A stretch of 64,000 nt of DNA from SZAS-103 sp964449135 (GTDB lineage: Bacteria > Pseudomonadota > Gammaproteobacteria > Xanthomonadales > Xanthomonadaceae), in NCBI GenBank assembly GCA_964449135.1, contig CAYUXZ010000008.1, forward strand, positions 7,244-71,243. The letters are read 5' to 3'. The notes beneath the pieces were generated by a model, which had not been told where the DNA came from, searched no databases, and saw nothing but the letters and a program-made list of their open reading frames with translations. Shown piece by piece: positions 50,145 to 59,446 of the stretch (position 1 is its first letter; each line of letters opens with the position of its first letter). The translations under genes and the position numbers were made by a program.

Positions 50145-50675
50145 ATGAGCCTGTTCGCGAAGACAACCGGCCGTCGCGTCGCGCTCTTCCTGCTGGTCGT
50201 GGCCTTGGCCGGCTGCGGCCCGGATCTTTCGGAAGTGGAGACTTTCGTGCACAACGAGGACCAGAAACCGGGTCCGCCGTTGCCGCCCGTGCCGGTCCTG
50301 CAGCAGTTCGAGACCTTCATCTACAACGATCAGGGCCTGCGCGATCCGTTCGCCGCGCCCGTGGACAAGAACGCGTCGAACAAAGGTCCGCGGCCCGACG
50401 AGAATCGCCCGAAGCAACCGCTGGAGGCGTTCCCGCTCGACAGCCTGAACATGGTCGGCACGCTCAATACGAACAACCCGGGCGCGATCGTCGGACTGGT
50501 GATGGCGCCCGACCGCGTCTTGCACCGTGTGAGCTCGGGAAGTTACCTGGGGCAGAACGAAGGCAAGGTCAACGCTGTGCACGAGGACAAGATCGACATC
50601 ACCGAACTCGTGCCCGACGGCGCTGGTGGGTGGATCGAACGGAAGGCGAGCCTGGCTCTCGCAACAAAACAATGA
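50145..50675 (+). CDS. pilP: Type IV pilus lipoprotein PilP
   Basis: 176 residues. The signal peptide ends in a lipobox (LVVALAGCG), so Cys near residue 23 is lipidated. The motif FIYNDQGLRDPFAAP and then PLDSLNMVGTLNTNNPGAIV with the C-terminal beta domain are classical PilP. It links the inner-membrane PilNO to the secretin PilQ. The start lies 1 nt after the pilO stop. Confidence 0.94.
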   Translation: MSLFAKTTGRRVALFLLVVALAGCGPDLSEVETFVHNEDQKPGPPLPPVPVLQQFETFIYNDQGLRDPFAAPVDKNASNKGPRPDENRPKQPLEAFPLDSLNMVGTLNTNNPGAIVGLVMAPDRVLHRVSSGSYLGQNEGKVNAVHEDKIDITELVPDGAGGWIERKASLALATKQ

Positions 50676-50687
50676 TCGGGGAGTAGC

Positions 50688-53018
50688 ATGATGAGCACAA
50701 ACATCGTCAATCGCCGGATGGGCCGGTCGCGCGCCGCGGCGCTGGGCATCTGTGCCTGGCTGCTCTGCAGCGCACTCCCTGCATACGCCGCGAATGTGCT
50801 GCAGCAGGTCAGCCAGGCGCCCGGCGCGAAAGGCGGGGTGGACATCACCTTCCAGTTCGCCGAACCGGTGGGCGATGCGCAGGTATTCACGACCGACAAT
50901 CCGCCGCGGATCGCGATCGACCTGCCCGACACGCGCGACGGCATGCCCGCGCGGATGATCCCGATCGGCAATGGCTCGGCGAGTTCGGTATCGGCCGTCG
51001 AGGCCAATGGCCGCACCCGCGTCGTGGTGGACCTGTTCCGTCCCGCGGCCTACGAATCGCGCATCGAGGGCAACCGGCTGGTTCTTTCGGTGGCCGGCGC
51101 CCCGATGGCGGCGCAGGCCACCGTTCGCAAAGGCCAAGGCCCGATCCTCGCCAACACCGCGGATCCCTCGCGTCGGGTCGCCGGCGCGCTCAGCGTGTCC
51201 AACATCGATTTCCGCCGCGGGGCCAACGGCGCGGGCCGCGTGGTGCTGCGCTTCAGCGGTGAAGGCGCCGCGGCAGACATGCATACCGAAGGCACCAGGG
51301 TCATGGTCGATGTCGGCAACGCCATGATGCCGACCAACCTGTCCAGGCACATGGATGTCAGCGATTTCGCGACGCCCGTGCAGTCGCTCGACGCGGACGC
51401 TCACTCGGGTGGCAGCCGCCTGATCATCAACACCGCAGGCGCGTTCGAATCGATGGCCTACCAGACAGGCAACGAGTACGTCGTAGAGATCAACCAGAAG
51501 AAGGCCGGTAGCGACACGATGGCCGCCGACATCAACCGCATCGGCGGTGGCCCTTCGAAGACTGCTTACAAGGGCAAGCCGGCGACCTTCAATTTCCAGG
51601 ACGTGCCGGTGCGCACGGTCCTGCAACTGATCGCCGAGGAATCCAATCTCAATATCGTCGCCTCGGATACGGTGGCCGGCAATGTGACGCTGCGCCTGAT
51701 CAACGTGCCTTGGGACCAGGCGCTGGACATCGTGCTGCGCGCCAAATCGCTGGACAAGCGCCAGGATGGCGGCGTGATCTGGATCGCCCCGCAGAAGGAG
51801 CTGGCCGATTACGAGCAGGCGACCCAGGATGCCCGTATCGCGCTGGAGCAGCGCGTTGACATGGTCACCGAGTACATCCCGATCAATTACGGCAATGCCA
51901 GCGACATGGCAAAGCTGCTGACGGAAGAAGCCAAGGGCAGCAATAGCGGCGGCGGCAGCAGCGCCTCCAGCGCCCAGCGCGGATTCCTGTCTCCTCGCGG
52001 CAGCATTTCGTTCGATCAGCGCACGAACACCCTGCTCGTGAGCGACATTCCGAAGAAGGTCGCCGATATCAAGCAGGTGATCGCGTTGCTCGATCGTCCG
52101 GTGGACCAGGTGCTGATCGAGGCGCGCATCGTGATCGCCAACCAGAGTTTTGCGCGCGACCTGGGAGCGCGCCTGGGACTCAGCGGCGCGCACGCGGGAG
52201 ATTCCTCGCTGACCACGTACGGTGGCGATCTCGCCAGCACGCTCGCGACCTCGACGTCATTCGTAAACACCCTGGATACGAATCTCGCAACCGAACGTGC
52301 TTATGAAGCGGCGTTGCAGACGTACCAAACCTGCCTGGGTGGCACCGATACGTCGAAGTGCACAGCGCCGGTCCAGCCTGTTCCGAAGCGTTTCACGATC
52401 CAGCGCGGATTGAACGTCAATCTACCCGTTGCCAGTCCGTCGGGCAGCCTGGCGTTCACCATCCTCAACGCCGGCCATATGCTCGATCTGGAATTGAGCG
52501 CGATGCAGACCGAGGGCAAGGGCGAGATCATTTCCAACCCCCGCGTCGTTACCAGCAACCAGAAGGAAGCGCTGATCGAACAGGGCGACGAGATCGGTTA
52601 CGTGACCTCGACCGGCGGCGGCACCACCGGCGGCGTTTCGACCCCGAACGTTCAGTTCAAGAACGTCGTGCTCTCGCTGAAGGTCACCCCGACCATCACG
52701 CAGGACAACCGCGTGTTCATGGCGCTTGAGCTCATCAAGGACGACATCAAGGGCTTCATCGACACCAGCATCGGTTCGGTGCCGCAGATTTCCAAGCGTC
52801 ACATGACGACCGCCGTCCTGGTGGATTCGGGGCAGACGATCGTCATCGGCGGCGTGTACGAATTCAAGAACCAGGAAAGCCTGAACAAGGTTCCGTTCCT
52901 GGGCGATCTGCCTGGACTGGGCAACCTGTTCCGCAGCAAGAACCACAGCAGCGACAAGGCCGAGATGCTGATCTTCATCACCCCGAAGATCCTGCAGGTC
53001 AAGCCGCGAAGCAGCTGA
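50688..53018 (+). CDS. pilQ: Type IV pilus secretin PilQ
   Basis: 776 residues. Forms the outer-membrane pore for the pilus. After a signal peptide (AWLLCSALPAYA) there are AMIN domains that bind peptidoglycan (about 30-250). A secretin/TonB short N-terminal domain follows (FNFQDVPVRTVLQLIAEESN), then N1 and the secretin barrel with VLIEARIVIANQSFARDLGA, EIISNPRVVTSNQKEALIEQ and the signature VLVDSGQTIVIGGVYEFKNQ. It ends FITPKILQVK. A strong terminator closes the operon. Confidence 0.95.
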   Translation: MMSTNIVNRRMGRSRAAALGICAWLLCSALPAYAANVLQQVSQAPGAKGGVDITFQFAEPVGDAQVFTTDNPPRIAIDLPDTRDGMPARMIPIGNGSASSVSAVEANGRTRVVVDLFRPAAYESRIEGNRLVLSVAGAPMAAQATVRKGQGPILANTADPSRRVAGALSVSNIDFRRGANGAGRVVLRFSGEGAAADMHTEGTRVMVDVGNAMMPTNLSRHMDVSDFATPVQSLDADAHSGGSRLIINTAGAFESMAYQTGNEYVVEINQKKAGSDTMAADINRIGGGPSKTAYKGKPATFNFQDVPVRTVLQLIAEESNLNIVASDTVAGNVTLRLINVPWDQALDIVLRAKSLDKRQDGGVIWIAPQKELADYEQATQDARIALEQRVDMVTEYIPINYGNASDMAKLLTEEAKGSNSGGGSSASSAQRGFLSPRGSISFDQRTNTLLVSDIPKKVADIKQVIALLDRPVDQVLIEARIVIANQSFARDLGARLGLSGAHAGDSSLTTYGGDLASTLATSTSFVNTLDTNLATERAYEAALQTYQTCLGGTDTSKCTAPVQPVPKRFTIQRGLNVNLPVASPSGSLAFTILNAGHMLDLELSAMQTEGKGEIISNPRVVTSNQKEALIEQGDEIGYVTSTGGGTTGGVSTPNVQFKNVVLSLKVTPTITQDNRVFMALELIKDDIKGFIDTSIGSVPQISKRHMTTAVLVDSGQTIVIGGVYEFKNQESLNKVPFLGDLPGLGNLFRSKNHSSDKAEMLIFITPKILQVKPRSS

Positions 53019-53040
53019 TCCGCTGCGCCGATGCTATCGT

Positions 53041-53071
53041 GAGAGGGCCGCTTTGCGGCCCTCTCGTTTTT
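53041..53071 (+). terminator. Rho-independent terminator of pilMNOPQ
   Basis: GAGAGGGCCGC-ttt-GCGGCCCTCTC, a perfect 11-bp stem, followed by GTTTTT. The strongest intrinsic terminator in the window. Confidence 0.92.
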
Positions 53072-53102
53072 CGGCAGTCCGTCAGGAGCCCAGGAGGATC
53101 GG

Positions 53103-54251
53103 GTGTTACGCAGGACACTTTCTGCAGGCGAATACCTGTTCCGCGAAGGCGACCGGCCGACGTCCGCTTTCCTGATCGAGGAAGGCGCGATGGAGATCCA
53201 TTCCGGTGACGGCCGCAACCGCATCGTGCTTGCGTTGCTCGGTCCGGGCGACCTGCTCGGCGAAATGGCGGTAGTGGACCAGGCGCCGCGCACCTCATCG
53301 GCTCGCGCATTGCGGGACAGCGTGCTGCTGGTGATCGAGGGCGAACAGATCCAGGACCGGCTCGCCGCTACCGATCCGATCATCCGCATGCTGCTCGACG
53401 GCCAGGTGAAGCGCTATCGCGGAATGCTCGCGCTGCTGCAGGGTCGTGGGCCGACGGATTCGATCATCCCGGAGCCGGACGCGCTCGCCGACGAGGGCCT
53501 GAGCAAGTTCCGCCTGGAAAGCCACCTGCGCGACGCGCTCGCGAACGACGAACTCGAGGTTCGCTACCAACCAATCCTCGACATCGCGAACGAGCGTGTC
53601 GCCGGCTACGAGGCATTGGTGCGCTGGGAGCACCCGACCCGTGGCGCGGTATCGCCGCAGGAGTTCATCGCGCTCGCCGAGGAAACCTCGCTGATCGTGC
53701 CGGTCGGCGAATACGTGTTCGATGCGGCCTGCGCCGCGCTCGACCGGCTGCGCGCCGACCCGATGCCATTCGTCGCGGTCAATGTTTCGGCGCGCCAGCT
53801 AATGCACGAAGGCCTGATCCAGCGCGTGGTGGACCGGCGCGACGCGCTGGGACTGCCACCGGGTTGCATCAAGGTCGAGATCACTGAAAGCCAGGCGCTC
53901 GATTACCTGCAGGTCGCGCGTGTGATCGGCCATTGCCACCGCAAGCACATCGCGGTGTCGCTCGACGATTTCGGCACCGGCTACTCGCACCTCACCCACC
54001 TGCACCAGCTTGACTTCGATGCGATCAAGATCGACCAGGCCTTCGTGCGCGACATGCAAACATCGGAACGCGCGATGAGCATCGTGCGCGCGATCGTCGC
54101 GCTGGGTCAGGCGATCGGCGCGGATCTGGTCGTGGAAGGCGTGGAAACGAAGCAGCAACTCGAATTGTTGCGCTCGATCGGCTGCCGTTACGCCCAGGGT
54201 TGGCTGATCGGCAAGCCCGAGCCATTGGAAACCGTGCTCGCGACGCGTTGA
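53103..54251 (+). CDS. Cyclic-nucleotide-binding and EAL domain protein
   Basis: 382 residues, cytoplasmic, GTG start. Residues 1-115 form a cyclic-nucleotide-binding domain (RTLSAGEYLFREGDRPTSAF; phosphate cassette GDLLGEMAVVDQAPRTSSAR has the Glu and the Arg-Thr of cAMP binders). Residues about 128-375 are an EAL phosphodiesterase domain with GYEALVRWEHP, FVAVNVSARQL, VEITESQ, SLDDFGTGYSHL, IKIDQAF and VVEGVETKQQL. All main catalytic motifs look intact, so it probably degrades c-di-GMP under cAMP (or cGMP) control. It lies directly after the pilus operon but behind the terminator. Confidence 0.9.
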   Translation: MLRRTLSAGEYLFREGDRPTSAFLIEEGAMEIHSGDGRNRIVLALLGPGDLLGEMAVVDQAPRTSSARALRDSVLLVIEGEQIQDRLAATDPIIRMLLDGQVKRYRGMLALLQGRGPTDSIIPEPDALADEGLSKFRLESHLRDALANDELEVRYQPILDIANERVAGYEALVRWEHPTRGAVSPQEFIALAEETSLIVPVGEYVFDAACAALDRLRADPMPFVAVNVSARQLMHEGLIQRVVDRRDALGLPPGCIKVEITESQALDYLQVARVIGHCHRKHIAVSLDDFGTGYSHLTHLHQLDFDAIKIDQAFVRDMQTSERAMSIVRAIVALGQAIGADLVVEGVETKQQLELLRSIGCRYAQGWLIGKPEPLETVLATR

Positions 54252-54392
54252 ATTCGCGAACCTACCGGGCGTTGGCGACTGGCCGTGAAGGCCGCGTCTG
54301 CGTAGCACCGCGCCGCGAGGCACGCAACCGCGACAGTGCCGGCCGCGGGTGGGACAATACGCGTCCCGCCAGAACCCGCGCCCGCCGCCGCC

Positions 54393-56390
54393 ATGCCAAC
54401 ACGCCGCGAACTCGCCAACGCCATCCGCTTCCTCGCCGTCGACGCGGTGCAGCAGGCCAATTCGGGCCATCCGGGAATGCCGATGGGCATGGCCGACATC
54501 GCCGAAGTGCTCTGGAACGATTTCCTCAGGCACTCGCCCAGCAATCCGAAGTGGTGCAACCGCGACCGCTTCATGCTCTCCAACGGCCACGGCTCGATGC
54601 TGCAGTACGCCTGCCTGCATCTGACCGGCTACGACCTGCCGATCGAGCAACTGAAACTGTTCCGGCAGTTGCATTCGCGCACGCCGGGTCATCCCGAAGC
54701 GCACATGACCGCGGGCGTGGAGACGACGACCGGACCGCTGGGGCAGGGCCTGGCGAACGGCGTCGGCTTCGCGCTCGCGGAACAACTCCTTGCGCGCGAG
54801 TTCAACAAACCCGATTTCGCGATCGTCGATCACCACACCTGGGTGTTCATGGGCGACGGCTGCATGATGGAAGGCGTCTCGCACGAAGCCGCCTCGCTCG
54901 CCGGCACGTTCAAGCTCGGCAAGCTGATCGCGTTCTGGGACGACAACCACATCTCGATCGACGGCCACACCGAAGGCTGGTTCACCGACGACACGCCCGC
55001 GCGCTTCGAAGCCTACGGCTGGCAGGTGATCCGCGGCGTCGACGGCCACGATCCGGTCGAGATCGCGCAGGCGATCCGTACCGCGCAGGCGCAGTCCGAC
55101 AAACCTTCGCTGATCTGCTGCCGCACGATCATCGGCTTCGGCGCGCCGCACAAGCAGGGCAGCGAATCCGCGCACGGCGCACCGCTGGGGAAGGACGAGG
55201 TCGCCGCCGCGCGCGAAAACCTGCACTGGCCGTATCCGTCATTTGAGATTCCGCAGGAAATCTACGCTGGCTGGCGCGGCGCGATCGACGCGGGCAAGCA
55301 GCGCGAGGCGCAGTGGAACGCGCTGTTCGACGCCTACGCGAAGCAGTATCCCGAGCTTGCCGCCGAATTCCTGCGCCGCACGCGCAATGAATTGCCGGCC
55401 GGCTTCGCCGCCGCGGCCGACGCCTACATCGCGAAGGTTCAGACCGACGGCCCCGAAGTCGCCACACGCAAGGCCTCGCAGATGGCGCTCGATGCCTACG
55501 GCCCGCTGCTGCCCGAGCTGATCGGCGGTTCGGCCGATCTCGCCGAATCCAACCTCACGATCTGGAAGGGCTCGAAGAACATCCTCGGCGGTGATGCGCA
55601 GGCGAACTACATCCACTACGGCGTGCGCGAGTTCGGCATGACCGCGATCTCCACCGGACTCGCGCTGCATGGCGGATTCCTGCCGTACGACGCGACCTTC
55701 CTGGTGTTCTCCGACTATGCGCGCAACGCGGTGCGCATGTCCGCGCTGATTCCCGCGCACGCGATCCACGTGTACACGCACGACTCGATCGGCCTCGGCG
55801 AGGACGGCCCCACGCACCAGCCGGTCGAACACCTCGCCTCGTTGCGCTACATCCCGCACAACGACGTGTGGCGTCCCTGCGACGCAGTCGAATCGGCGGC
55901 CTGCTGGAAAGCGGCGATCGAACGCCGCGACGGGCCGACCTGCCTGGTGTTCACGCGCCAGAAGCTCGCCCACCAGCAGCGCACGAACGAGCAACTCACT
56001 GACATCGCGCGCGGCGGCTACGTGCTCTCCGATCCGCCCGAGGCGAAGTTCGACGCGATCCTGATCGCGACCGGTTCGGAAGTCGCGCTCGCGATGGCGG
56101 CGATGCGCCAGCTCGCCGACGCCGGCATCAAGGCGCGCGTGGTGTCGATGCCGTGCACGGATGCGTTCGACCGCCAGCCGATCGAGTGGCGCGAAGGCGT
56201 GCTGCCGTCATGGTGCCGCAAGCGCGTCGCGATCGAGGCGGGCGTCAGCGATTTCTGGCGCAAGTACGTGGGCCTGGACGGCGCGGTGATCGGCATGGAC
56301 CAGTTCGGCGCCTCGGCGCCGGCGGAGGCGCTGTTCCCGTATTTTGGCTTCACCGCCGAACGCGTGGTCGCTGCAGTCAAGGCGCTGTAA
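54393..56390 (+). CDS. tkt: Transketolase
   Basis: 665 residues. A thiamine-diphosphate enzyme of the pentose phosphate pathway. Seen: RRELANAIRFLAVDAVQQAN, SGHPGMPMGMADIAEVLWND, the ThDP motif FMGDGCMMEGVSHEAASLAG with DDNHISIDG, and the transketolase C-terminal domains (HDSIGLGEDGPTHQPVEHLA). The ATG at 54393 gives the usual start. It stands 7.5 kb upstream of gap on the same strand. Confidence 0.96.
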   Translation: MPTRRELANAIRFLAVDAVQQANSGHPGMPMGMADIAEVLWNDFLRHSPSNPKWCNRDRFMLSNGHGSMLQYACLHLTGYDLPIEQLKLFRQLHSRTPGHPEAHMTAGVETTTGPLGQGLANGVGFALAEQLLAREFNKPDFAIVDHHTWVFMGDGCMMEGVSHEAASLAGTFKLGKLIAFWDDNHISIDGHTEGWFTDDTPARFEAYGWQVIRGVDGHDPVEIAQAIRTAQAQSDKPSLICCRTIIGFGAPHKQGSESAHGAPLGKDEVAAARENLHWPYPSFEIPQEIYAGWRGAIDAGKQREAQWNALFDAYAKQYPELAAEFLRRTRNELPAGFAAAADAYIAKVQTDGPEVATRKASQMALDAYGPLLPELIGGSADLAESNLTIWKGSKNILGGDAQANYIHYGVREFGMTAISTGLALHGGFLPYDATFLVFSDYARNAVRMSALIPAHAIHVYTHDSIGLGEDGPTHQPVEHLASLRYIPHNDVWRPCDAVESAACWKAAIERRDGPTCLVFTRQKLAHQQRTNEQLTDIARGGYVLSDPPEAKFDAILIATGSEVALAMAAMRQLADAGIKARVVSMPCTDAFDRQPIEWREGVLPSWCRKRVAIEAGVSDFWRKYVGLDGAVIGMDQFGASAPAEALFPYFGFTAERVVAAVKAL

Positions 56391-56462
56391 CCGCCTTGTC
56401 GGCGCAATAGTGGATTCAATACGAGTCGCAACAAATCGATACGATTCGAAGGAGGCCATGCA

Positions 56463-56921
56463 ATGAACGCCAATGCTGGAATCGGATCGCCGCGGGAATT
56501 CGCTGATACCAGTTGCCGCATCGGCATCGTGGGCATTGTCGGTATGTCCGTAGCGCTGGTTTTGAACTCTGCCGCGTTTGCGCAGCAGCAGCCGAGCTCT
56601 TCGCAATCGGGTAAGGCTTCCGAAAGCTCTGCAATTACGCATGACGCGAATGTTGACGTTGCCTTCATGAAGATGAGCCCGCCCAAGTACCCTCCTGCGG
56701 CCCTCAAGGCGGGACTTCACGGGCAAGTGATCTTGCTCATCCACGTTGCCGAGGACGGTAGCGTCGGGATGGTCGAAGTTGAAAAGGCAACGCGCCCAGG
56801 TGTTTTCGATGCCGCCGCGATCGAGGCAGCGAAAACCTGGAAGTTCCGTCCAGCCATGAGGGACGGAAAGCCGGTACAGGCGGTCATTCGTGTACCCGTG
56901 GATTTTTCGCCTAACCGATGA
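56463..56921 (+). CDS. Short TonB C-terminal domain protein
   Basis: 152 residues. A hydrophobic stretch (RIGIVGIVGMSVALVLNSAA then FAQQQ) looks like a signal sequence with cleavage after AFA, or an uncleaved anchor. A short Ser/Gln spacer leads to a TonB C-terminal domain (about 72-150: PPKYPPAALKAGLHGQVILL and AAIEAAKTWKFRPAMRDGKP). The usual Pro-rich, periplasm-spanning region of TonB is missing, so classic energy transduction is doubtful. It overlaps the GFA gene by 4 nt (ATGA). Confidence 0.83.
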   Translation: MNANAGIGSPREFADTSCRIGIVGIVGMSVALVLNSAAFAQQQPSSSQSGKASESSAITHDANVDVAFMKMSPPKYPPAALKAGLHGQVILLIHVAEDGSVGMVEVEKATRPGVFDAAAIEAAKTWKFRPAMRDGKPVQAVIRVPVDFSPNR

Positions 56922-57325
56922 AAGTCGAAGGCAGCTGCCACTGCGGCGCGGTCCGCTACGAGGCGGAAGTCGATCCGGACGATGTCAGCCTGTGCAACTG
57001 CACCGACTGCCAGATGCTGACCGGGTCCGCGTTCCGCGTTTCCGTGCGTGCGCCAGCCGAGACCTTTCGGTTCTTCAGCGGCCGTCTCACGAGTTACGTC
57101 AAGATCGCCGACAGCGGCGCGCGGCGCCGGCATTCGTTCTGTTCGGCCTGCGGAACTCCGGTGCACGCAACCGCCGACACCGACACGCCGCCGACTTACT
57201 CGCTGCGCGTGGGTTGCCTCAAGCAGAAAGCCGATCTGCCGCCGCGACTGCGGATCTGGTGCGACTCCGCGCTCGCCTGGGCGCAGGACGTCAGCGCGGT
57301 TCCGGGCGTGCCGCGCTCGGGCTGA
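56918..57325 (+). CDS. GFA-family (glutathione-dependent formaldehyde-activating-like) protein
   Basis: 135 residues of the GFA/CENP-V zinc fold. Zinc-binding cysteines: EGSCHCGAVRYEAEV, LCNCTDCQMLTGSAFRV and HSFCSACGTPVHATAD. Members bind glutathione-linked or other small substrates; true formaldehyde activation is unproven for most. Coupled by a 4-nt overlap to the short TonB-like gene, which is an unexpected pairing. Confidence 0.88.
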   Translation: MKVEGSCHCGAVRYEAEVDPDDVSLCNCTDCQMLTGSAFRVSVRAPAETFRFFSGRLTSYVKIADSGARRRHSFCSACGTPVHATADTDTPPTYSLRVGCLKQKADLPPRLRIWCDSALAWAQDVSAVPGVPRSG

Positions 57326-57392
57326 ATCACCGATCGCATGGTCGCGATCCGCGAATGACCGCTCTTGCGGAACCGTTCGCGCGTGCGACGGA

Positions 57393-59345
57393 CTATCGCG
57401 TGGAACGAAGTGCGAGGCCGAGCAGCCGCGCATAGAGCCGCTGCTGCAGGCCTTGCGGAGCATCGAGCCCCATCCGTGCGATGGCTTCGGCGTCGTCGGA
57501 CTTCCCGCCCGTGATCGCCGCCAGCAGCGTGCGCACGGTCTGCGACTTCTTCGCGGTATGCGCCTGCAGCCAGCCCAGCGCCTTGACCAGGCGCTGCTCG
57601 ACGGGCGTGAAATCGCTGCCCAGCGGGTAGTCCGGGAACAGGCCGTTGCGCCGGAACGGAGCAATCGCTGCGGAAAGTGCGGGCATGCGGTTGCGAGAGA
57701 GACTGGCAGGCGCGACGTAATCGGTATCGAGCTTAAGCGCGCGTTTCGCCTGCGCGATCAGGTCCGGCTGGAACTCCGCCGCGGCGAGCGCCAGCATGCG
57801 CTGCACGCAGTCCTCGTCGCAGGCGCCGCGCAGGTCGGCGATTCCGTACTCGGTGACCGCTAGGTCGCGCAGGTGGCGCGGGATCGTGGTGTGGCCGTAG
57901 TTCCACGGGATATTCGATTCGGTCACGCCGTTCTTGGTGCGCGTGGCGCGGAACATCAGCACCGAGCGCGCGCCCTCCAACGCGTGCGCCATCGCGACGA
58001 AGTTGTACTGGCCGCCCACGCCCGAGACGATGCGGCCGTCTGCGATCGCGTCGGACGCGGCCGCGCCGAGCGGCGTCATCAGCATGCAGGTGTTGAAGAA
58101 GCGTGCGTGGCGGCGTTGCACGCGCTTGAGTTCCTCGTCATGGCCGTACAACTCGTTGGTGTAGGTCACGCGCACCATGCCCATCGCGCGCGCGGTCGCC
58201 GGATCGAGCGCGCGCAGCCACGCGTACAGGTCCTTCGATCCGACGTAGAAGGCGCCGTGCAGGAACTGGCCGTCGCGTTCGAGCCGCGCTCGATCCTCCG
58301 GCGTCGTTTCGCCCGCATTCGCGCGCCGCATCAGTTCGACGTCGTCGACCACGCGTCGCCGGATGACCCCGGCCTCGATCAGGCGCATGAAACCGTCGTT
58401 GATCATCTCGCTGGAGCCGAACAGACCTTGCGCGAACGGCTCGACGCCACCCTGCTCGCGCACGATCTGCGATTCGCGCAGGCCGGGCGAGAGCGCATCG
58501 AGCAGGGCGATGTATTCATCATTGCGTGTGTGGCGCAGGATCAGCGCGTGGCACAGCGAATCGGTCAGCGCGCCAATGCCGATCTGCAGGGTGCCGCCGT
58601 CCTTGACCAGGGCGCTGGCGTACAGCCCGATCGCGCAGTCCGCGTCGGAGACGGGCTCGCGCGGCAGCGCGAACAGCTGCGGCGCGGGGCCCGGCAGATC
58701 GAGCACGGCGTCGAAGAAATCCGGCTCCACCGCGCAGGGACCGCCGATCCACGGCAGCTCCGGATCGACTTCGGCGACCAGCAGCGGGCGCGGCTTGCCC
58801 AGCGCGGCGCAGGCTTCGACGACGTCGAACGTGGTGTCCGGATTGCAGCTCAGCGACAGCCGGTCGCCGCCGGGTTCGCGCGCGACCTTTTGCAGCAACA
58901 CATTGATGCCTTTCTCCGCGATGATGCGGGCGACGTGGGTGTAGTTCAGGCTGGCGTAACGGCGCTGCGCCTGCCGCGAGCCGAGCAGGGCGCCGGACTG
59001 CACGTAGAACTCCTCGACTTCAATGTTCGCGGGCAAAGCGTCCCGGCGCAGGGCAAGCGCGTAGTCGAGCACGGGGTAGTCGGTGCCGAAATGGCGTTCG
59101 AGGAACGGCCCGACGAAGCGGCCTTCGAGATCGCTGCGCGGCGTCGGTGGCGTCAGCGAGAGCGCGGTGTAGAGCGTCAGCGACAGCGACGGGTCGGACG
59201 CGACGCGTCGATAGATCGCGTTGAGCAGACGATTGGGTTTGCCGAGCCCGAGCGGCGCGCCAGCCAGCAGCTGGGTGCCGGCGCGTTGCAGCACCCACTC
59301 GACGGCGGCTTCGAGCGAGTCGAGCTTGAGGTGGCGTCGGTCCAT
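57393..59345 (-). CDS. Acetyl-CoA hydrolase/CoA-transferase family protein
   Basis: 650 residues. Start chosen at ATG 59345 (MDRRHLKLDSLEAAVEWVLQ); an 18-codon upstream extension is not convincing. The sequence has CoA-transferase family I features: LLAGAPLGLGKPNRLLNAIY, KDGGTLQIGIGALTDSLCHA, a GGQYNFVAMAHALEGARSVL segment and RHLRDLAVTEYGIADLRGAC. It resembles the long proteins annotated acetyl-CoA hydrolase in Lysobacterales. Cytoplasmic; the actual acyl-CoA substrate is unknown. Divergent from the blaI promoter. Confidence 0.87.
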   Translation of the reverse strand: MDRRHLKLDSLEAAVEWVLQRAGTQLLAGAPLGLGKPNRLLNAIYRRVASDPSLSLTLYTALSLTPPTPRSDLEGRFVGPFLERHFGTDYPVLDYALALRRDALPANIEVEEFYVQSGALLGSRQAQRRYASLNYTHVARIIAEKGINVLLQKVAREPGGDRLSLSCNPDTTFDVVEACAALGKPRPLLVAEVDPELPWIGGPCAVEPDFFDAVLDLPGPAPQLFALPREPVSDADCAIGLYASALVKDGGTLQIGIGALTDSLCHALILRHTRNDEYIALLDALSPGLRESQIVREQGGVEPFAQGLFGSSEMINDGFMRLIEAGVIRRRVVDDVELMRRANAGETTPEDRARLERDGQFLHGAFYVGSKDLYAWLRALDPATARAMGMVRVTYTNELYGHDEELKRVQRRHARFFNTCMLMTPLGAAASDAIADGRIVSGVGGQYNFVAMAHALEGARSVLMFRATRTKNGVTESNIPWNYGHTTIPRHLRDLAVTEYGIADLRGACDEDCVQRMLALAAAEFQPDLIAQAKRALKLDTDYVAPASLSRNRMPALSAAIAPFRRNGLFPDYPLGSDFTPVEQRLVKALGWLQAHTAKKSQTVRTLLAAITGGKSDDAEAIARMGLDAPQGLQQRLYARLLGLALRSTR

Positions 59346-59392
59346 GCATGCCCCCGGTTCCGGACGCAGTATCGCACCGTCCGGACACCCGC

Positions 59393-59420
59393 TTGACAAA
59401 TTCGATTACATGCGTAATCT
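59393..59420 (+). promoter_or_regulatory. Strong sigma70 promoter of the blaI-M56 operon
   Basis: Perfect TTGACA at 59393-59398, a 16-nt spacer, and TAATCT at 59415-59420. The first operator lies inside the spacer and reaches into the -10 element, so bound BlaI-like protein would block polymerase. Confidence 0.85.
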
Positions 59421-59441
59421 GGGCAAAAATTACAGGCGTAA
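59404..59441. promoter_or_regulatory. Two BlaI-type operators
   Basis: Operator 1 is GATTACATGCGTAATC (59404-59419), a perfect 6-bp dyad. Operator 2 is TTACAGGCGTAA (59430-59441). Both have the form TTAC-N4-GTAA and their starts are 24 nt apart. This resembles the TACA-TGTA-type dyads of BlaI/MecI targets. The position over the promoter and just before blaI predicts autoregulation. Confidence 0.85.
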
Positions 59442-59446
59442 ACGAC

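Noticed and set aside
57326..57392. Terminator between the GFA gene and the convergent acetyl-CoA hydrolase gene
   Set aside because: Only a 6-bp inverted repeat (GATCGC and GCGATC) without a U tract; too weak to call.
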